From the NCBI GenBank assembly GCA_910575265.1, contig CAJTEA010000023.1:1-36367 (forward strand): DNA of 36,367 bases, in the 5' to 3' direction. This document shows positions 7,245 through 15,449 of the stretch, one piece after another (position 1 is the stretch's first letter; each line of letters begins with the position of its first letter). The notes beneath the pieces were generated by a model. It saw only the letters and a program-made list of their open reading frames with translations, was not told the DNA's origin and ran no database searches. The translations under genes were made by a program, and so were the position numbers. The DNA is from Oscillospiraceae bacterium (GTDB taxonomy: Bacteria; Bacillota; Clostridia; Oscillospirales; Oscillospiraceae).

Positions 7245-7907
7245 ATGACAGAGTATTATATTCCAACCGCCCACAGCGAGGCGGAACTGATCGAAAAACG
7301 CTCCCGGTTTATTGGCCAGGTGTGGCGGGTTTCCTCCGAGGAAGAAGCTCGGGCCCATATTGAGGAAACGCGAAAAAAACACTACAACGCCCGCCACAAC
7401 TGCTGGTGCTACCGCATTCGGGAGGATGGTACGGAACGCTATTCCGATGACGGCGAGCCTCAGGGCACCGCCGGTCAGCCCATGCTCAATGTCTTTCAGC
7501 GGGAAAACGTGACAAACGTGGTCTGTGTGGTTACCCGGTACTTTGGCGGCGTCCTTTTAGGCGCCGGCGGCCTGGTCCGGGCCTATACCCAGTCCGCCAA
7601 GGATGCTTTGGACGCCTCCGGCATCTCCGTGGTACGCCGCTGGGTGGCTATGGAGGTTCCCTGCGCCTACGCCCAGTTCGAGGAGGTCCGCCGGGAGGTA
7701 CTCCGTTACGGCGGCGTGGAAGAAAACACAGACTACGGTGTTGATGTGCTGCTGTCCGTGCTGATCCCCGAGGAACGCTCCGCGCGGTTCGCCGCCCACC
7801 TCCTGGACACTTCCGCTGGAACAATTGAAGTCCTGGAGGCCGGAGAGCGGCTCAGGGACGTTCCCTGGCGGGAGCCTCCAGGCGGTGCCCCCATAAGCGC
7901 AAAATAG
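7245..7907 (+). CDS. yigZ: YigZ/IMPACT family protein (UPF0029)
   Basis: 220 residues. The N-terminal UPF0029/IMPACT domain (about 1-125) has the typical KRSRFIGQV start, a YNARHNCWCYRI segment, DDGEPQGTAGQPML and VTRYFGGVLLGAGGLVRAY. The C-terminal DUF1949 domain follows (about 140-205). This is the normal length and domain order for the bacterial YigZ family. The molecular function is not settled; eukaryotic IMPACT regulates translation through GCN2. The ATG follows GAGAGGT. It is a single gene between two terminators. Confidence 0.93.
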   Translation: MTEYYIPTAHSEAELIEKRSRFIGQVWRVSSEEEARAHIEETRKKHYNARHNCWCYRIREDGTERYSDDGEPQGTAGQPMLNVFQRENVTNVVCVVTRYFGGVLLGAGGLVRAYTQSAKDALDASGISVVRRWVAMEVPCAYAQFEEVRREVLRYGGVEENTDYGVDVLLSVLIPEERSARFAAHLLDTSAGTIEVLEAGERLRDVPWREPPGGAPISAK

Positions 7908-7911
7908 ACAA

Positions 7912-7948
7912 AAGCCAGGACCACCTGTCATACGGGTGGTCCTGGCTT
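7912..7948 (+). terminator. Rho-independent terminator between yigZ and the alpha-galactosidase gene
   Basis: A 14-bp perfect stem (7912-7925 with 7935-7948), then TGTTTATG. It lies just after the yigZ stop codon. The A-rich 5' flank means it may also work for the converging minus-strand gene. Confidence 0.85.
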
Positions 7949-7990
7949 GTTTATGGAGCAACAGCGCCGCGGAAAACCGGGACGGAGCGC

Positions 7991-10177
7991 TCATACCTCA
8001 GAGAGACAGAGCTGCAAAGACCGGTAATCTCCCTGGAACAGGTCCAGGGGCAAGGGCCAGCCCGCCTCCATGAGCACGTCGCCGGGCCAGCGGCCCTCGC
8101 CGTTAACCTGATAGGTTCGCTTGGGGTCCAGGCCCTTCAGACGCAGGGTCCGGAAGGAGGGGGCGGCGCGCAGGGAGGTAGTGACCAGAGAGACCAGCGC
8201 CTCCCGCCCGTCGGGAGAAACATGCTCCCAGGCGGTGTAAGGGCCGTTCTGGAAGGGGTCGGTCAGCCGGTAGTAGTCCCCGCGCTGAATCAGGTCATAG
8301 TGCTCCTTGAAGAAGGCCACCTGACGCCGGATGACCTCCCTGTCCTCCCCGGCCGTCCGGCTCAGGTCCATCTCATAGCCGAAGGTGCCGGACATGGCCA
8401 CCACCCCTCGGGTCTCCATCGGGGTGATTCGTCCGTTCTCCTCGTTGGGGGTGACGGAGACATGAGCGCCCATGGCGCTCACCGGGTAGCCGAAGGAGGT
8501 GCCGTACTGGACGCGCAGGCGGTCGATGGCGTCGGTGTTGTCGCTGCACCAGATCTGGGGGGTGTAGTAGAGCATACCGGCGTCAAACCGGCCGCCGCCC
8601 CCGGCGCAGCCCTCAATCAGGATGTGGGGGAAGTCCCGGCGAAGCCAGTCCAGCATCTCATAGACGCCCAGAACATAGCGGTGGTACACCTCCCCCTGGC
8701 GCTGGGCTGGCAGAGCGGCGGAATACACGTCCGTCAGGCTGCGGTTCATGTCCCACTTCACATAGCTGACATCGGCGCTGGCCAAAACGGCTTTGATCCG
8801 CTCATAGACGTGCCGGCGCACCTCCGGACGGGAGAAATCCAGCACAAGCTGGTTGCGGCCCCGGGCGGGGGCCCGGCCAGGAATACGCAGCGCCCAGTCG
8901 GGATGTTCCCGATAGAGGTCGCTGTCCTCGCTGACCATCTCCGGCTCGATCCAGATGCCGAATTTCATCCCCAGCTCCTTGAGCCGGGGAACCAGGACCT
9001 CCAGCCCGCCGGGCAGCTTCCCGGTGTTGACCGTCCAGTCCCCCAAGCCGCTGTTGTCGTCGTCCCGCTTGCCGAACCAGCCGTCATCCATGACAAACAG
9101 CTCGATGCCCAGGGGGGCGGCGGTTTTGGCGATCTCCACCAGCTTGTCGGCATCAAAGTCGAAGTAGGTGGCCTCCCAGTTGTTGATGAGCACCGGACGG
9201 CGTTCCCCCTGGCAGGGGTCCTGAATCAGGTGCTCCCGGATCGCCCGGTGGAACTGGCGGCTCATCTGGCCAAAGCCCCTGGGAGAACATACCAGCGCCG
9301 CCTCGGGGGCGGTGAAGCTCCCGTAGGGCTCCAGGGTCCAGCAGAAGTGGCTGGGATTGATGCCCATCACCAGCCGGGCGTTGTCATATTGGCTGGCCTC
9401 CACCAAGGCCTGGAAATTGCCGCTGTACAGCAGCATGGCGCCATAGCACAGGCCGTAGTCCTCGTTGGCCTCCCGGTCACAAAGGACCACAAAGGGGTTA
9501 TGCTGGTGGCTGGAGGTCCCCCGGACGCTGCCCACTCCCTGGACGCCGGAACGCAGGGGGGCACGGCTGGGGGCACGCTCCATCATATGGCAGCCGTCAA
9601 AGGTAATCAGGTCCAAATCGGAGCGCTGGAAGTCCAGGCACAGGGAGGCGCACTGGCGCAGGCGGACGGACGCGCTCCCATAGTTGTGTACCTCTACCGA
9701 GCGGGTAATCAGGTCGCGGTCCTCAAACACGCCGTAAGACAGCTCCACCACCACATTGGCGGCACGGTCCTCCAGATAAAGGCGGAGCGTCTCTCCCTCC
9801 TCCCCATAAAAGGAGGGCAGACCGTCCAGCGTATATTTGCCCCGCTCCTCCTCCCAGTCGGTCAGGCGCAGGTCCGCCGCCCGGCTGCCGTCCGGGTACT
9901 CAATCTCGATGGAAGGCAGGCGGAAATCCCCCACCCCGCAGGTGGAGTACTCCTGAGGCAGGGTGTCCAGCGAGTAGGCGCGGTCCAGTCCGGCCTCGGG
10001 CGGGTTGGGGGCGCAGGCCCGGTCAGCGTACCGGACCAGGTAGGACAGGTCGCTGTCCCCCACTCTGGGGCCGTAGTAGGTGTGGATCAGCACATTATGC
10101 TGGTCGGCTTTCATCTGATAGGTGGTATTCTTGGTGCGCAGGGTAAAAACTCTGTTTTCCTTATCAAGTACGATCAT
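7991..10177 (-). CDS. Alpha-galactosidase, glycoside hydrolase family 36
   Basis: 728 residues, the usual length of GH36 enzymes (about 730). An N-terminal beta-sandwich (to about 330) leads into a TIM barrel that opens with NNWEATYFDF and contains FVMDDGWFG. The nucleophile region KWDMNR has Asp at about 476. The acid/base region IWCSDNTDA has Asp at about 546, after the family loop GCAGGGGRFD. These correspond to the catalytic pair known in GH36. The enzyme removes alpha-1,6-galactose from melibiose, raffinose and stachyose; no signal peptide was seen, so it is cytoplasmic. The ATG at 10177 is preceded by AGGGGG and was preferred over a longer frame without one. It lies downstream of a sugar ABC importer on the same strand, which would deliver the substrate. 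Confidence 0.95.
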   Translation of the reverse strand: MIVLDKENRVFTLRTKNTTYQMKADQHNVLIHTYYGPRVGDSDLSYLVRYADRACAPNPPEAGLDRAYSLDTLPQEYSTCGVGDFRLPSIEIEYPDGSRAADLRLTDWEEERGKYTLDGLPSFYGEEGETLRLYLEDRAANVVVELSYGVFEDRDLITRSVEVHNYGSASVRLRQCASLCLDFQRSDLDLITFDGCHMMERAPSRAPLRSGVQGVGSVRGTSSHQHNPFVVLCDREANEDYGLCYGAMLLYSGNFQALVEASQYDNARLVMGINPSHFCWTLEPYGSFTAPEAALVCSPRGFGQMSRQFHRAIREHLIQDPCQGERRPVLINNWEATYFDFDADKLVEIAKTAAPLGIELFVMDDGWFGKRDDDNSGLGDWTVNTGKLPGGLEVLVPRLKELGMKFGIWIEPEMVSEDSDLYREHPDWALRIPGRAPARGRNQLVLDFSRPEVRRHVYERIKAVLASADVSYVKWDMNRSLTDVYSAALPAQRQGEVYHRYVLGVYEMLDWLRRDFPHILIEGCAGGGGRFDAGMLYYTPQIWCSDNTDAIDRLRVQYGTSFGYPVSAMGAHVSVTPNEENGRITPMETRGVVAMSGTFGYEMDLSRTAGEDREVIRRQVAFFKEHYDLIQRGDYYRLTDPFQNGPYTAWEHVSPDGREALVSLVTTSLRAAPSFRTLRLKGLDPKRTYQVNGEGRWPGDVLMEAGWPLPLDLFQGDYRSLQLCLSEV

Positions 10178-10301
10178 AGGGATACCCCCTGAAAAAGATT
10201 TATCGGGCTGATTGTACGGGATTTTTTGCCGGGTGGCAAGCACAAGTTGAAAAAATAAACCACAAATTCCAGTCCCGTTTCTCTCATCTTTTTGTTTAGG
10301 G

Positions 10302-10338
10302 GAACAGCCCCGGCCACACGTGTGAACCGGGGCTGTTC
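10302..10338 (-). terminator. 12-bp hairpin between the sugar permease and alpha-galactosidase genes
   Basis: GAACAGCCCCGG (10302-10313) pairs perfectly with 10327-10338. No U-run follows on the minus strand, so it may be a partial terminator or an RNA-stabilising hairpin that lets transporter and enzyme be expressed at different levels. Confidence 0.5.
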
Positions 10339-10366
10339 GAGAAAGGGGGGGAAGGTGGGAGTAAGC

Positions 10367-11206
10367 TTATTTACCGCCGGTGGACGCGATGCCCTCGATA
10401 AACTGGCGCTGGAAGATCAGGTACAGAATCACCATGGGCAGCATGGCCAGCAGGGAACCGGCCATCAGCACCGGGAAGTTGGTGCTGAACTGGCCGCGCA
10501 GCGTGGCCAGGCCGGAGGACAAAGTCATCATGTTCAGGTCGGAGTTGACCACCAGGGGCCACATCAGGTCGCTGTAGGCGAACACGGCGGTGAAGATGGT
10601 CAGCGCGGCCACCGAGGTCCCCGTCAGGGGGAACATGACCTTATAGAAGGTCTGCCACTGGTTGCAGCCGTCCAGGTAGGCGGCCTCGCCAATCTCCTTG
10701 GGGATACCCATGTAGGTCTGCCGCAGGAAGAACACGCCGAAGGCGCTGACAATGCCCGGGAAAACCAGAGCGAAAATGGTATTGGCCATCCCCATTTTCG
10801 CCACCATCTGATACTGGGGGATGATGAAGATCTGGGAGGGCAGGGACATCTGCACCAGCACGATGCCGAAGAGCAGCTTCTTACCCCGGAAGTTCAGCAT
10901 GGCGAAGGCGTAACCGGCCATGGAGCTGAAGGCCACCGCGCAAATCACCCGGAAGAGTATCATCAGGGCGGTGTTAATGTACAGCTTGATAAAAGGCAGG
11001 CTGGTGATTGCCTCCTTGAAGTTTTCCCACCGGAATGCGCTGGGGAAAATCACCGGGGGAGTGGCGTTGCTCTCGGCCACCGTCTTGAAGCTGGTGAGGA
11101 TCATCCAGATGAAGGGGAACACCATGATGAGGGCGGCCGCGATGAGCACCACATAGGTGAGGATGGTCATCCGCTTCTGGGAGGCTTCCAACGAACTGTT
11201 TTTCAT
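10367..11206 (-). CDS. Carbohydrate ABC transporter permease (MalG type)
   Basis: About 279 residues with six predicted membrane segments, beginning MTILTYVVLIAAALIMVFPF. It carries the EAA loop of the inner-membrane permeases, seen as EIGEAAYLDGCNQWQTF in the second half, which docks the ATPase. The ATG at 11206 is 8 bases after AAGGAGG; a TTG one codon earlier is less likely. It follows its partner permease by 12 bases. The family imports mono- and oligosaccharides in complex with MalF-type partner, binding protein and an MsmK/MalK-type ATPase, which is not encoded here. Confidence 0.93.
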   Translation of the reverse strand: MKNSSLEASQKRMTILTYVVLIAAALIMVFPFIWMILTSFKTVAESNATPPVIFPSAFRWENFKEAITSLPFIKLYINTALMILFRVICAVAFSSMAGYAFAMLNFRGKKLLFGIVLVQMSLPSQIFIIPQYQMVAKMGMANTIFALVFPGIVSAFGVFFLRQTYMGIPKEIGEAAYLDGCNQWQTFYKVMFPLTGTSVAALTIFTAVFAYSDLMWPLVVNSDLNMMTLSSGLATLRGQFSTNFPVLMAGSLLAMLPMVILYLIFQRQFIEGIASTGGK

Positions 11207-11218
11207 CAAAATTCCTCC

Positions 11219-12106
11219 TTACACATCGTAGTTGACCCACTTCTTCTGGCCGTAGAACTGGATGACAGTGACCAGGCCAATGAGCAGGACGGTCCAAATC
11301 ACAATGGCGGAGCCATAGCCGCGCTCGCCGGCGACGAAGGAGGAGCGGTAGAACAGGTACATCAGGCTCTGCACACTGGTGACAGCGGGGTTGGTGTCCT
11401 CCACCATCATGTAGATCAGGTCGTAGACCTTCACAGCGGACATCAGGCGCATAATCATGACCACGAACAGGGTGGGGGAAACCATGGGCAGGGTGATGGT
11501 GAAGAACTGCTTCACCTTGCCCGCGCCGTCGATGCTGTTGGCCTCATACAGGGTCTTGGGGATGTTCTGGAGCCCGGCCAGCAGGAGGACGGCGTCATAA
11601 CCGATGTTGCTCCAGATAGCCACAATGGCGCAGGAGACCATGACGAATTTGGGATCGGTGATCCAGCCGATGTGAGTGCCGAAAATCTGGTTCAGGATGC
11701 CGTACTCACCGTTGAAGATGAAGCGCCACACCATAGTCACGGCGGCGGGAGCGCACACCAGAGGCAGGAAGAAGATGGTGCGGAAGCCGCCCTTGAACTT
11801 GATTTTGGCGTTGAGCAGCATAGCCACCAGCAGGGACAGGAACAGTCCCATGGGGACGGTGAGGATACAGAACAGGATGGTGTTCCAGGTGGCTTTCCAG
11901 AACTCGGCGTTCTGGAACATGCGGGTGAAGTTGGCCAGGCCCACGAACTGATAGTGACCGAAGCCCAGGTGCTCACAGAAGGCGGTGTAGATAGTCTGAA
12001 CGAAGGGCCACAGGTTCAAAATCACCAGCCCCAGGATGGTGGGGGCTACCATGATCCAGCCCCAGTTTTCTTCCCGCCGGGCGGCGGGGGACAGCTTGTT
12101 GTTCAC
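11219..12106 (-). CDS. Carbohydrate ABC transporter permease (MalF/sugar type)
   Basis: 295 residues with six membrane segments (first at WIMVAPTILGLVILNLWPF) and an EAA loop (LYEANSIDGAGKVKQFFTITLPM). The GTG start at 12106 has AGGAGG six bases upstream. It lies between the binding-protein gene (19-base gap) and the second permease (12-base gap), a standard CUT1-type operon order. It should form the membrane channel with the product of the next gene. Confidence 0.93.
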   Translation of the reverse strand: MNNKLSPAARREENWGWIMVAPTILGLVILNLWPFVQTIYTAFCEHLGFGHYQFVGLANFTRMFQNAEFWKATWNTILFCILTVPMGLFLSLLVAMLLNAKIKFKGGFRTIFFLPLVCAPAAVTMVWRFIFNGEYGILNQIFGTHIGWITDPKFVMVSCAIVAIWSNIGYDAVLLLAGLQNIPKTLYEANSIDGAGKVKQFFTITLPMVSPTLFVVMIMRLMSAVKVYDLIYMMVEDTNPAVTSVQSLMYLFYRSSFVAGERGYGSAIVIWTVLLIGLVTVIQFYGQKKWVNYDV

Positions 12107-12125
12107 AATATGCCTCCTCTCTCCA

Positions 12126-13409
12126 TCAGTCTGTTACGTATTGGTCCGCGATGCTCTGCATGACGGCCAGTTGGGCGTCGATGTCCACCCCGTTGTAGAC
12201 CTTGACCATCTCGTCGGCCACGTTGGACTTCCACTTGCGGCGGCTGGCGTTGTTGATGTACTGCACAGCGGTGTCAAACTGGTCATAGCAGACCTGGGTG
12301 TCGATCAAATAGTCGTAGTTCATAAACTGGGTGGTCCAGGATTCCTCCTGGCCGATGTAAGCGGGGATGGCCGCGCCAGACTCGCCCTGGATGCGCTGGC
12401 CCTCCTCGCTGCCGAAAAAGCGGAGCACGTCCTTGACGATTTCCAGATTCTTGCCGTTGGCGGCGGTGGCGTAGCACAGGCCGTTAGAAATGGTGCCGGT
12501 GCCGTCGCCAGAGGCGGGGTTGGGGCACTTGGGCAGAGGAGCGATATCCCACTTGCCCACCATGTCGGGGTAATTAATCAGCTCAGGCAGCAGGTTCCAG
12601 GAGCCCTCGAAGAACATGGAACCCATTCCGGAGAAGAAGGCGGTGCCGGGGGAGGTCTCGGCGAAGAAGGTCTGGTCGGGGCACCACTCGTTCTTTTGGA
12701 TGTTGACATAGTATTTGATAGCCTCGGCGGTGGCGGGCTGGGTGTACCCGGCGCGAAGGTTGGTCTCGGGGTCCAGGATGTAGCCGCCGTTCTGGTAGAC
12801 AAAGTTCCAATAACCCAGCTGCTCATCGTTATAGGCCATGTAGCCGTACTTGCCGGTGGCGTCGTAGACCCTCTGGGAGGCGTCCATCAGGTCATCCCAG
12901 GTCCAGTCCGCGTTGGGGTATTCCACCCCGGCGGCGTCAAACATCTCCATGTTGTAGACCAGGACCACGTTGTCCTTGTCCTTGGGCACACCGTACATCC
13001 GGCCGTCGGAACCGCTGGCGTTGCCGATGGAGACCTCGGAGTAATGCTCCGTCCAGAAATTGGGGTCCACCTCGTCATAGAGGTCGGTCAGATCGGCCAG
13101 GATGCCGAAGTCCGCGTAGTACAGAATCTGGTCGGTGTGCATCCAAAAGATGTCCGGCATGGTATTGCTCTCGCCGGCGGCCTCCAGCTTGGTCCAGTAC
13201 TCGCCCCAGCTGGTCACCTGCACCTCAATCTCCACATCGGGATGCTGAGCGGTGTAGGCGTCACAGACCGCCTGCATGCCGGGACGCTGGAACACGTCCC
13301 AGATTTGGAAGGTAAGGTGGGTCTTGCCATCCGACGCGCCGCACCCGGACAGGGACAGCAGCAGTATCATAGCCAGAAGGATGGCGCTCCCACGGAAAAT
13401 TCTCTTCAT
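12126..13409 (-). CDS. Extracellular solute-binding lipoprotein for sugar (family 1)
   Basis: 427 residues. The lipoprotein signal is clear: a positively charged MKRIFRG, a hydrophobic stretch and the lipobox LSLSGC with Cys at about 23. The mature part has the family 1 features: LTFQIWDVFQRPGMQAVCDAY near the start, a PDIFWMHTDQ strand, an EGSW segment and FFGSEEGQRIQ. It would capture oligosaccharide outside the cell and pass it to the two permeases. The alpha-galactosidase downstream suggests an alpha-galactoside such as raffinose or melibiose, by inference. AGAGGAG precedes the ATG. Confidence 0.93.
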   Translation of the reverse strand: MKRIFRGSAILLAMILLLSLSGCGASDGKTHLTFQIWDVFQRPGMQAVCDAYTAQHPDVEIEVQVTSWGEYWTKLEAAGESNTMPDIFWMHTDQILYYADFGILADLTDLYDEVDPNFWTEHYSEVSIGNASGSDGRMYGVPKDKDNVVLVYNMEMFDAAGVEYPNADWTWDDLMDASQRVYDATGKYGYMAYNDEQLGYWNFVYQNGGYILDPETNLRAGYTQPATAEAIKYYVNIQKNEWCPDQTFFAETSPGTAFFSGMGSMFFEGSWNLLPELINYPDMVGKWDIAPLPKCPNPASGDGTGTISNGLCYATAANGKNLEIVKDVLRFFGSEEGQRIQGESGAAIPAYIGQEESWTTQFMNYDYLIDTQVCYDQFDTAVQYINNASRRKWKSNVADEMVKVYNGVDIDAQLAVMQSIADQYVTD

Positions 13410-13454
13410 AACTCCACTCCTCTGCGTTCATGTTGTTACCGCGGTTCTGTCAAA

Positions 13455-13484
13455 ATGATATACCTCTTCTGAGGGCGTTGTAAA
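13455..13484 (-). promoter_or_regulatory. Probable promoter of the sugar importer/alpha-galactosidase operon
   Basis: On the minus strand TTTACA (13484-13479), 18 bases, then TATCAT (13460-13455): one mismatch in each box. The large inverted repeat ends about 9 bases upstream of the -35 box, the place where an activator would bind. Confidence 0.5.
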
Positions 13485-13493
13485 TGGACTGGA

Positions 13494-13570
13494 TTTTTAA
13501 AAATATATCCAAATGTTGTATGGAGCGTTTTTCCCGCAAGTCAAACAACATTTGGATATATTTTTAAAAA
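13494..13570. repeat. Perfect 26-bp inverted repeat upstream of the sugar importer operon
   Basis: Bases 13494-13519 are the exact reverse complement of 13545-13570, with a 25-base spacer. The arms are AT-rich at the outer ends and contain ATATCCAAATGTTGT inside. It could be a paired operator for a regulator encoded elsewhere, a cruciform, or a transcript hairpin; a miniature mobile element is also possible. Confidence 0.8.
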
Positions 13571-13634
13571 ATTCATTTAAACTGCACAGCCGCAAGGGTT
13601 TTGTTTTGTGCAAAACAGCAATCCCAGCCTCTCA

Positions 13635-13661
13635 CTCCCAAAACGCGGCCTGTTTTGGGAG
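13635..13661. repeat. 10-bp inverted repeat in the gap before the HPr-like gene
   Basis: CTCCCAAAAC (13635-13644) pairs with GTTTTGGGAG (13652-13661) around seven bases. It lies between the 26-bp repeat and the hairpin behind the HPr-like gene. No coding sequence is visible in 13571-13718. Confidence 0.45.
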
Positions 13662-13684
13662 GAATATATGCCATTATGTGCTGA

Positions 13685-13713
13685 AGTCCCGGCTGTCGGA
13701 GACAGCCGGGACT
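13685..13713 (-). terminator. Hairpin behind the HPr-like gene
   Basis: A 13-bp perfect stem (13685-13697 with 13701-13713) with a three-base loop begins 5 bases after the stop codon of the minus-strand gene. It is stable but lacks a U-run, so the terminator call rests on position. Confidence 0.55.
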
Positions 13714-13718
13714 TTCGC

Positions 13719-13940
13719 TTACTCCATTTTGGCGACCAGTCTCTGGAACGAACGGGGAGAAACGTCGTCCTCCACCACCACATGGGCCTTTTTGCCCACC
13801 AGAGCGAACAGGCCCAGCAGAGAGCGGGCGTCCAGCATCATGGAGCCGGAGCTCAGCCAGACCTCATAAGGAGCTTCGCAGGCCAGGAAGTTGATCCGTT
13901 TCACCTGAGACTCGTCCTTGACCGCAATTTCTTTCACCAT
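13719..13940 (-). CDS. HPr-like protein without the phosphorylatable histidine
   Basis: 73 residues, close to HPr (about 85). The last two thirds follow the HPr fold: SGSMMLDARSLLGLFALVGKKAHVVVEDD matches the region around Ser46 (ARSLLG aligned to KSIMG) and the following strand. Where HPr has GIHARPA with His15, this protein reads NFLACEAPYEVWL, so the active-site histidine is absent. It cannot pass phosphate from PEP to sugar in the usual way. Catabolite-control partners such as Crh in Bacillus also lack His15 but keep Ser46, so a regulatory role is possible. ATG at 13940 follows AAGGAGG. Confidence 0.75.
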   Translation of the reverse strand: MVKEIAVKDESQVKRINFLACEAPYEVWLSSGSMMLDARSLLGLFALVGKKAHVVVEDDVSPRSFQRLVAKME

Positions 13941-14028
13941 AGCAAAGACCTCCTTGCTTACAATCGCAGGGTTTCGCCTCCGCCGGGAGGCGCTTCCAAT
14001 CACTCCGTTTATCTTGGAGCTTGCAGAT

Positions 14029-14058
14029 ATTGTAGCAGGAAGGATCTACCTGCGTCAA
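14029..14058 (-). promoter_or_regulatory. Promoter of the HPr-like gene
   Basis: On the minus strand TTGACG (14058-14053), 18 bases, TACAAT (14034-14029); about 90 bases before the ATG. The rest of the gap 14059-14200 holds no gene I can support. Confidence 0.6.
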
Positions 14059-14200
14059 GAATTGTTTTGGTGAATATATCTAAAATTGAACATATATTTT
14101 TGTGCATTAAGTCAGTTCTCGGGTTTTTCACAGCCCATCAGAGACAACCGCCCGTTTCATACAGACACAACACATTCCAGCCGCGGAGGCAAAATAGTCA

Positions 14201-14229
14201 TTGACACCCCTATTCCCCTGCACTATAAT
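14201..14229 (+). promoter_or_regulatory. Consensus promoter of serC
   Basis: TTGACA (14201-14206), a 17-base spacer and TATAAT (14224-14229). The serC start codon lies about 70 bases downstream. No T-box or riboswitch was recognised in that short leader. Confidence 0.85.
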
Positions 14230-14299
14230 AAAATAATGCTTCGCGGCTGCCGCAGCGGAGCTTTGATCTGATTTTTAATGTAGAAAGGGGCTCTTCTCT

Positions 14300-15385
14300 A
14301 TGAGCGACCAGCGTATTTACAATTTCGCCGCCGGCCCCTCCATGCTCCCGCTTTCCGCGCTGGAGCGTGCCGGGTCTGAAATCACCAATTACCGGGGCTC
14401 CGGTATGTCCGTGATGGAGATGAGCCATCGATCTAAGGTTTTTATGGACATCTTCCAGGAGACCCAGGACAAGCTGCGGCGGCTGATGGGGGTGCCGGAG
14501 GGCTACCATATTCTGTTTCTCCAAACCGGAGCCTCCGGTCAGTTCTCCGCCATCCCCCTGAACCTGATCGGAAAAACAGGGAGGGCGGACTATGCCGTCA
14601 CTGGCAACTTCTCCAGTCTGGCCTGTAAAGAAGCTCAAAAATACGGCCAGATCAATCTGGCCGCCGACACAGGAGACCGGAACCACTGTTACATTCCCCG
14701 GCAATCCGAGCTGAAGCTGGACCCTGACGCCAGCTACTTCTACTACTGTTCCAACAACACCATTTATGGCACCGAGTGGGACTACGTCCCTGAAACCGGA
14801 AACGTCCCTCTGGTGTGCGATATGTCCTCCGATATCCTGTCCATGCCGGTGGATGTGTCCAAATACGGCATTATTTACGCTGGGGCTCAGAAGAATATGT
14901 CTCCCGCTGGACTGACGGTGGTGATTATCAAAGACGGTCTGGCCGGGCATGAGCTGCCCTTCACTCCGCTGATGATGAACTACCAGACCATGATCGACAA
15001 GGACTCCATGTACAACACGCCCCCCTGCTGGTGTATTTACATGCTGGGCCTCACCCTGGACTGGGTGGAGGAAAACGGAGGCACGGCGGGCATGGAGCGG
15101 CTGAAGTGGCAGCGGGCCAACATGCTTTATGAGACGCTGGAGCAGTCAAAGCTCTTCCAGCTCCACGCGGAGAAGGACTCCCGCTCCGGCATGAACGTCA
15201 CCTTCCGCGCTGGCAGCGACGAGCTGGACGCCAAATTTGTCAGGGAGGCCGCCGAGGCCGGCTTTGTCAACCTGAAGGGCCACCGAAAGGTGGGAGGGAT
15301 GCGGGCCTCCATCTACAACGCCATGCCGGTGGAGGGCGTGGAGAAGCTGTGCGAGTTCATCCGAACCTTTGAGAAAAGGAACTAA
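14300..15385 (+). CDS. serC: Phosphoserine aminotransferase
   Basis: 361 residues, the normal length. It begins YNFAAGPSMLP, the family N-terminus, has GASGQFSA near residue 79 for cofactor phosphate binding, and the PLP lysine at about 198 in AGAQKNMSPAG. It converts 3-phosphohydroxypyruvate and glutamate to phosphoserine and 2-oxoglutarate in serine biosynthesis, and can also act in pyridoxal phosphate synthesis. AAAGGGG precedes the ATG. The partner serA lies 0.7 kb downstream on the same strand, with an S-component gene between. No serB is seen in the window. Confidence 0.96.
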   Translation: MSDQRIYNFAAGPSMLPLSALERAGSEITNYRGSGMSVMEMSHRSKVFMDIFQETQDKLRRLMGVPEGYHILFLQTGASGQFSAIPLNLIGKTGRADYAVTGNFSSLACKEAQKYGQINLAADTGDRNHCYIPRQSELKLDPDASYFYYCSNNTIYGTEWDYVPETGNVPLVCDMSSDILSMPVDVSKYGIIYAGAQKNMSPAGLTVVIIKDGLAGHELPFTPLMMNYQTMIDKDSMYNTPPCWCIYMLGLTLDWVEENGGTAGMERLKWQRANMLYETLEQSKLFQLHAEKDSRSGMNVTFRAGSDELDAKFVREAAEAGFVNLKGHRKVGGMRASIYNAMPVEGVEKLCEFIRTFEKRN

Positions 15386-15389
15386 CCTA

Positions 15390-15418
15390 TTGACACAGTA
15401 GGAAATGCAGCGTATACT
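15390..15418 (+). promoter_or_regulatory. Promoter of the ECF S-component gene
   Basis: TTGACA (15390-15395), 17 bases, TATACT (15413-15418), starting five bases after the serC stop codon. It gives the transport gene its own start even though it lies between serC and serA. Confidence 0.8.
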
Positions 15419-15449
15419 TCTTCTTATCCAATGTCAAGGAGGAGTTTTT

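Noticed and set aside
8222..10192. Long plus-strand frame opposite the alpha-galactosidase
   Set aside because: Antisense shadow of an enzyme with complete catalytic motifs.
10292..12163. Long plus-strand frame opposite the two sugar permeases
   Set aside because: Same artefact of antisense codon bias; composition is low-complexity (His, Gln, Gly) and both permeases have clear family motifs.
14230..14299. A serine T-box or other riboswitch before serC
   Set aside because: The leader is only about 65 bases and shows no T-box core or terminator.
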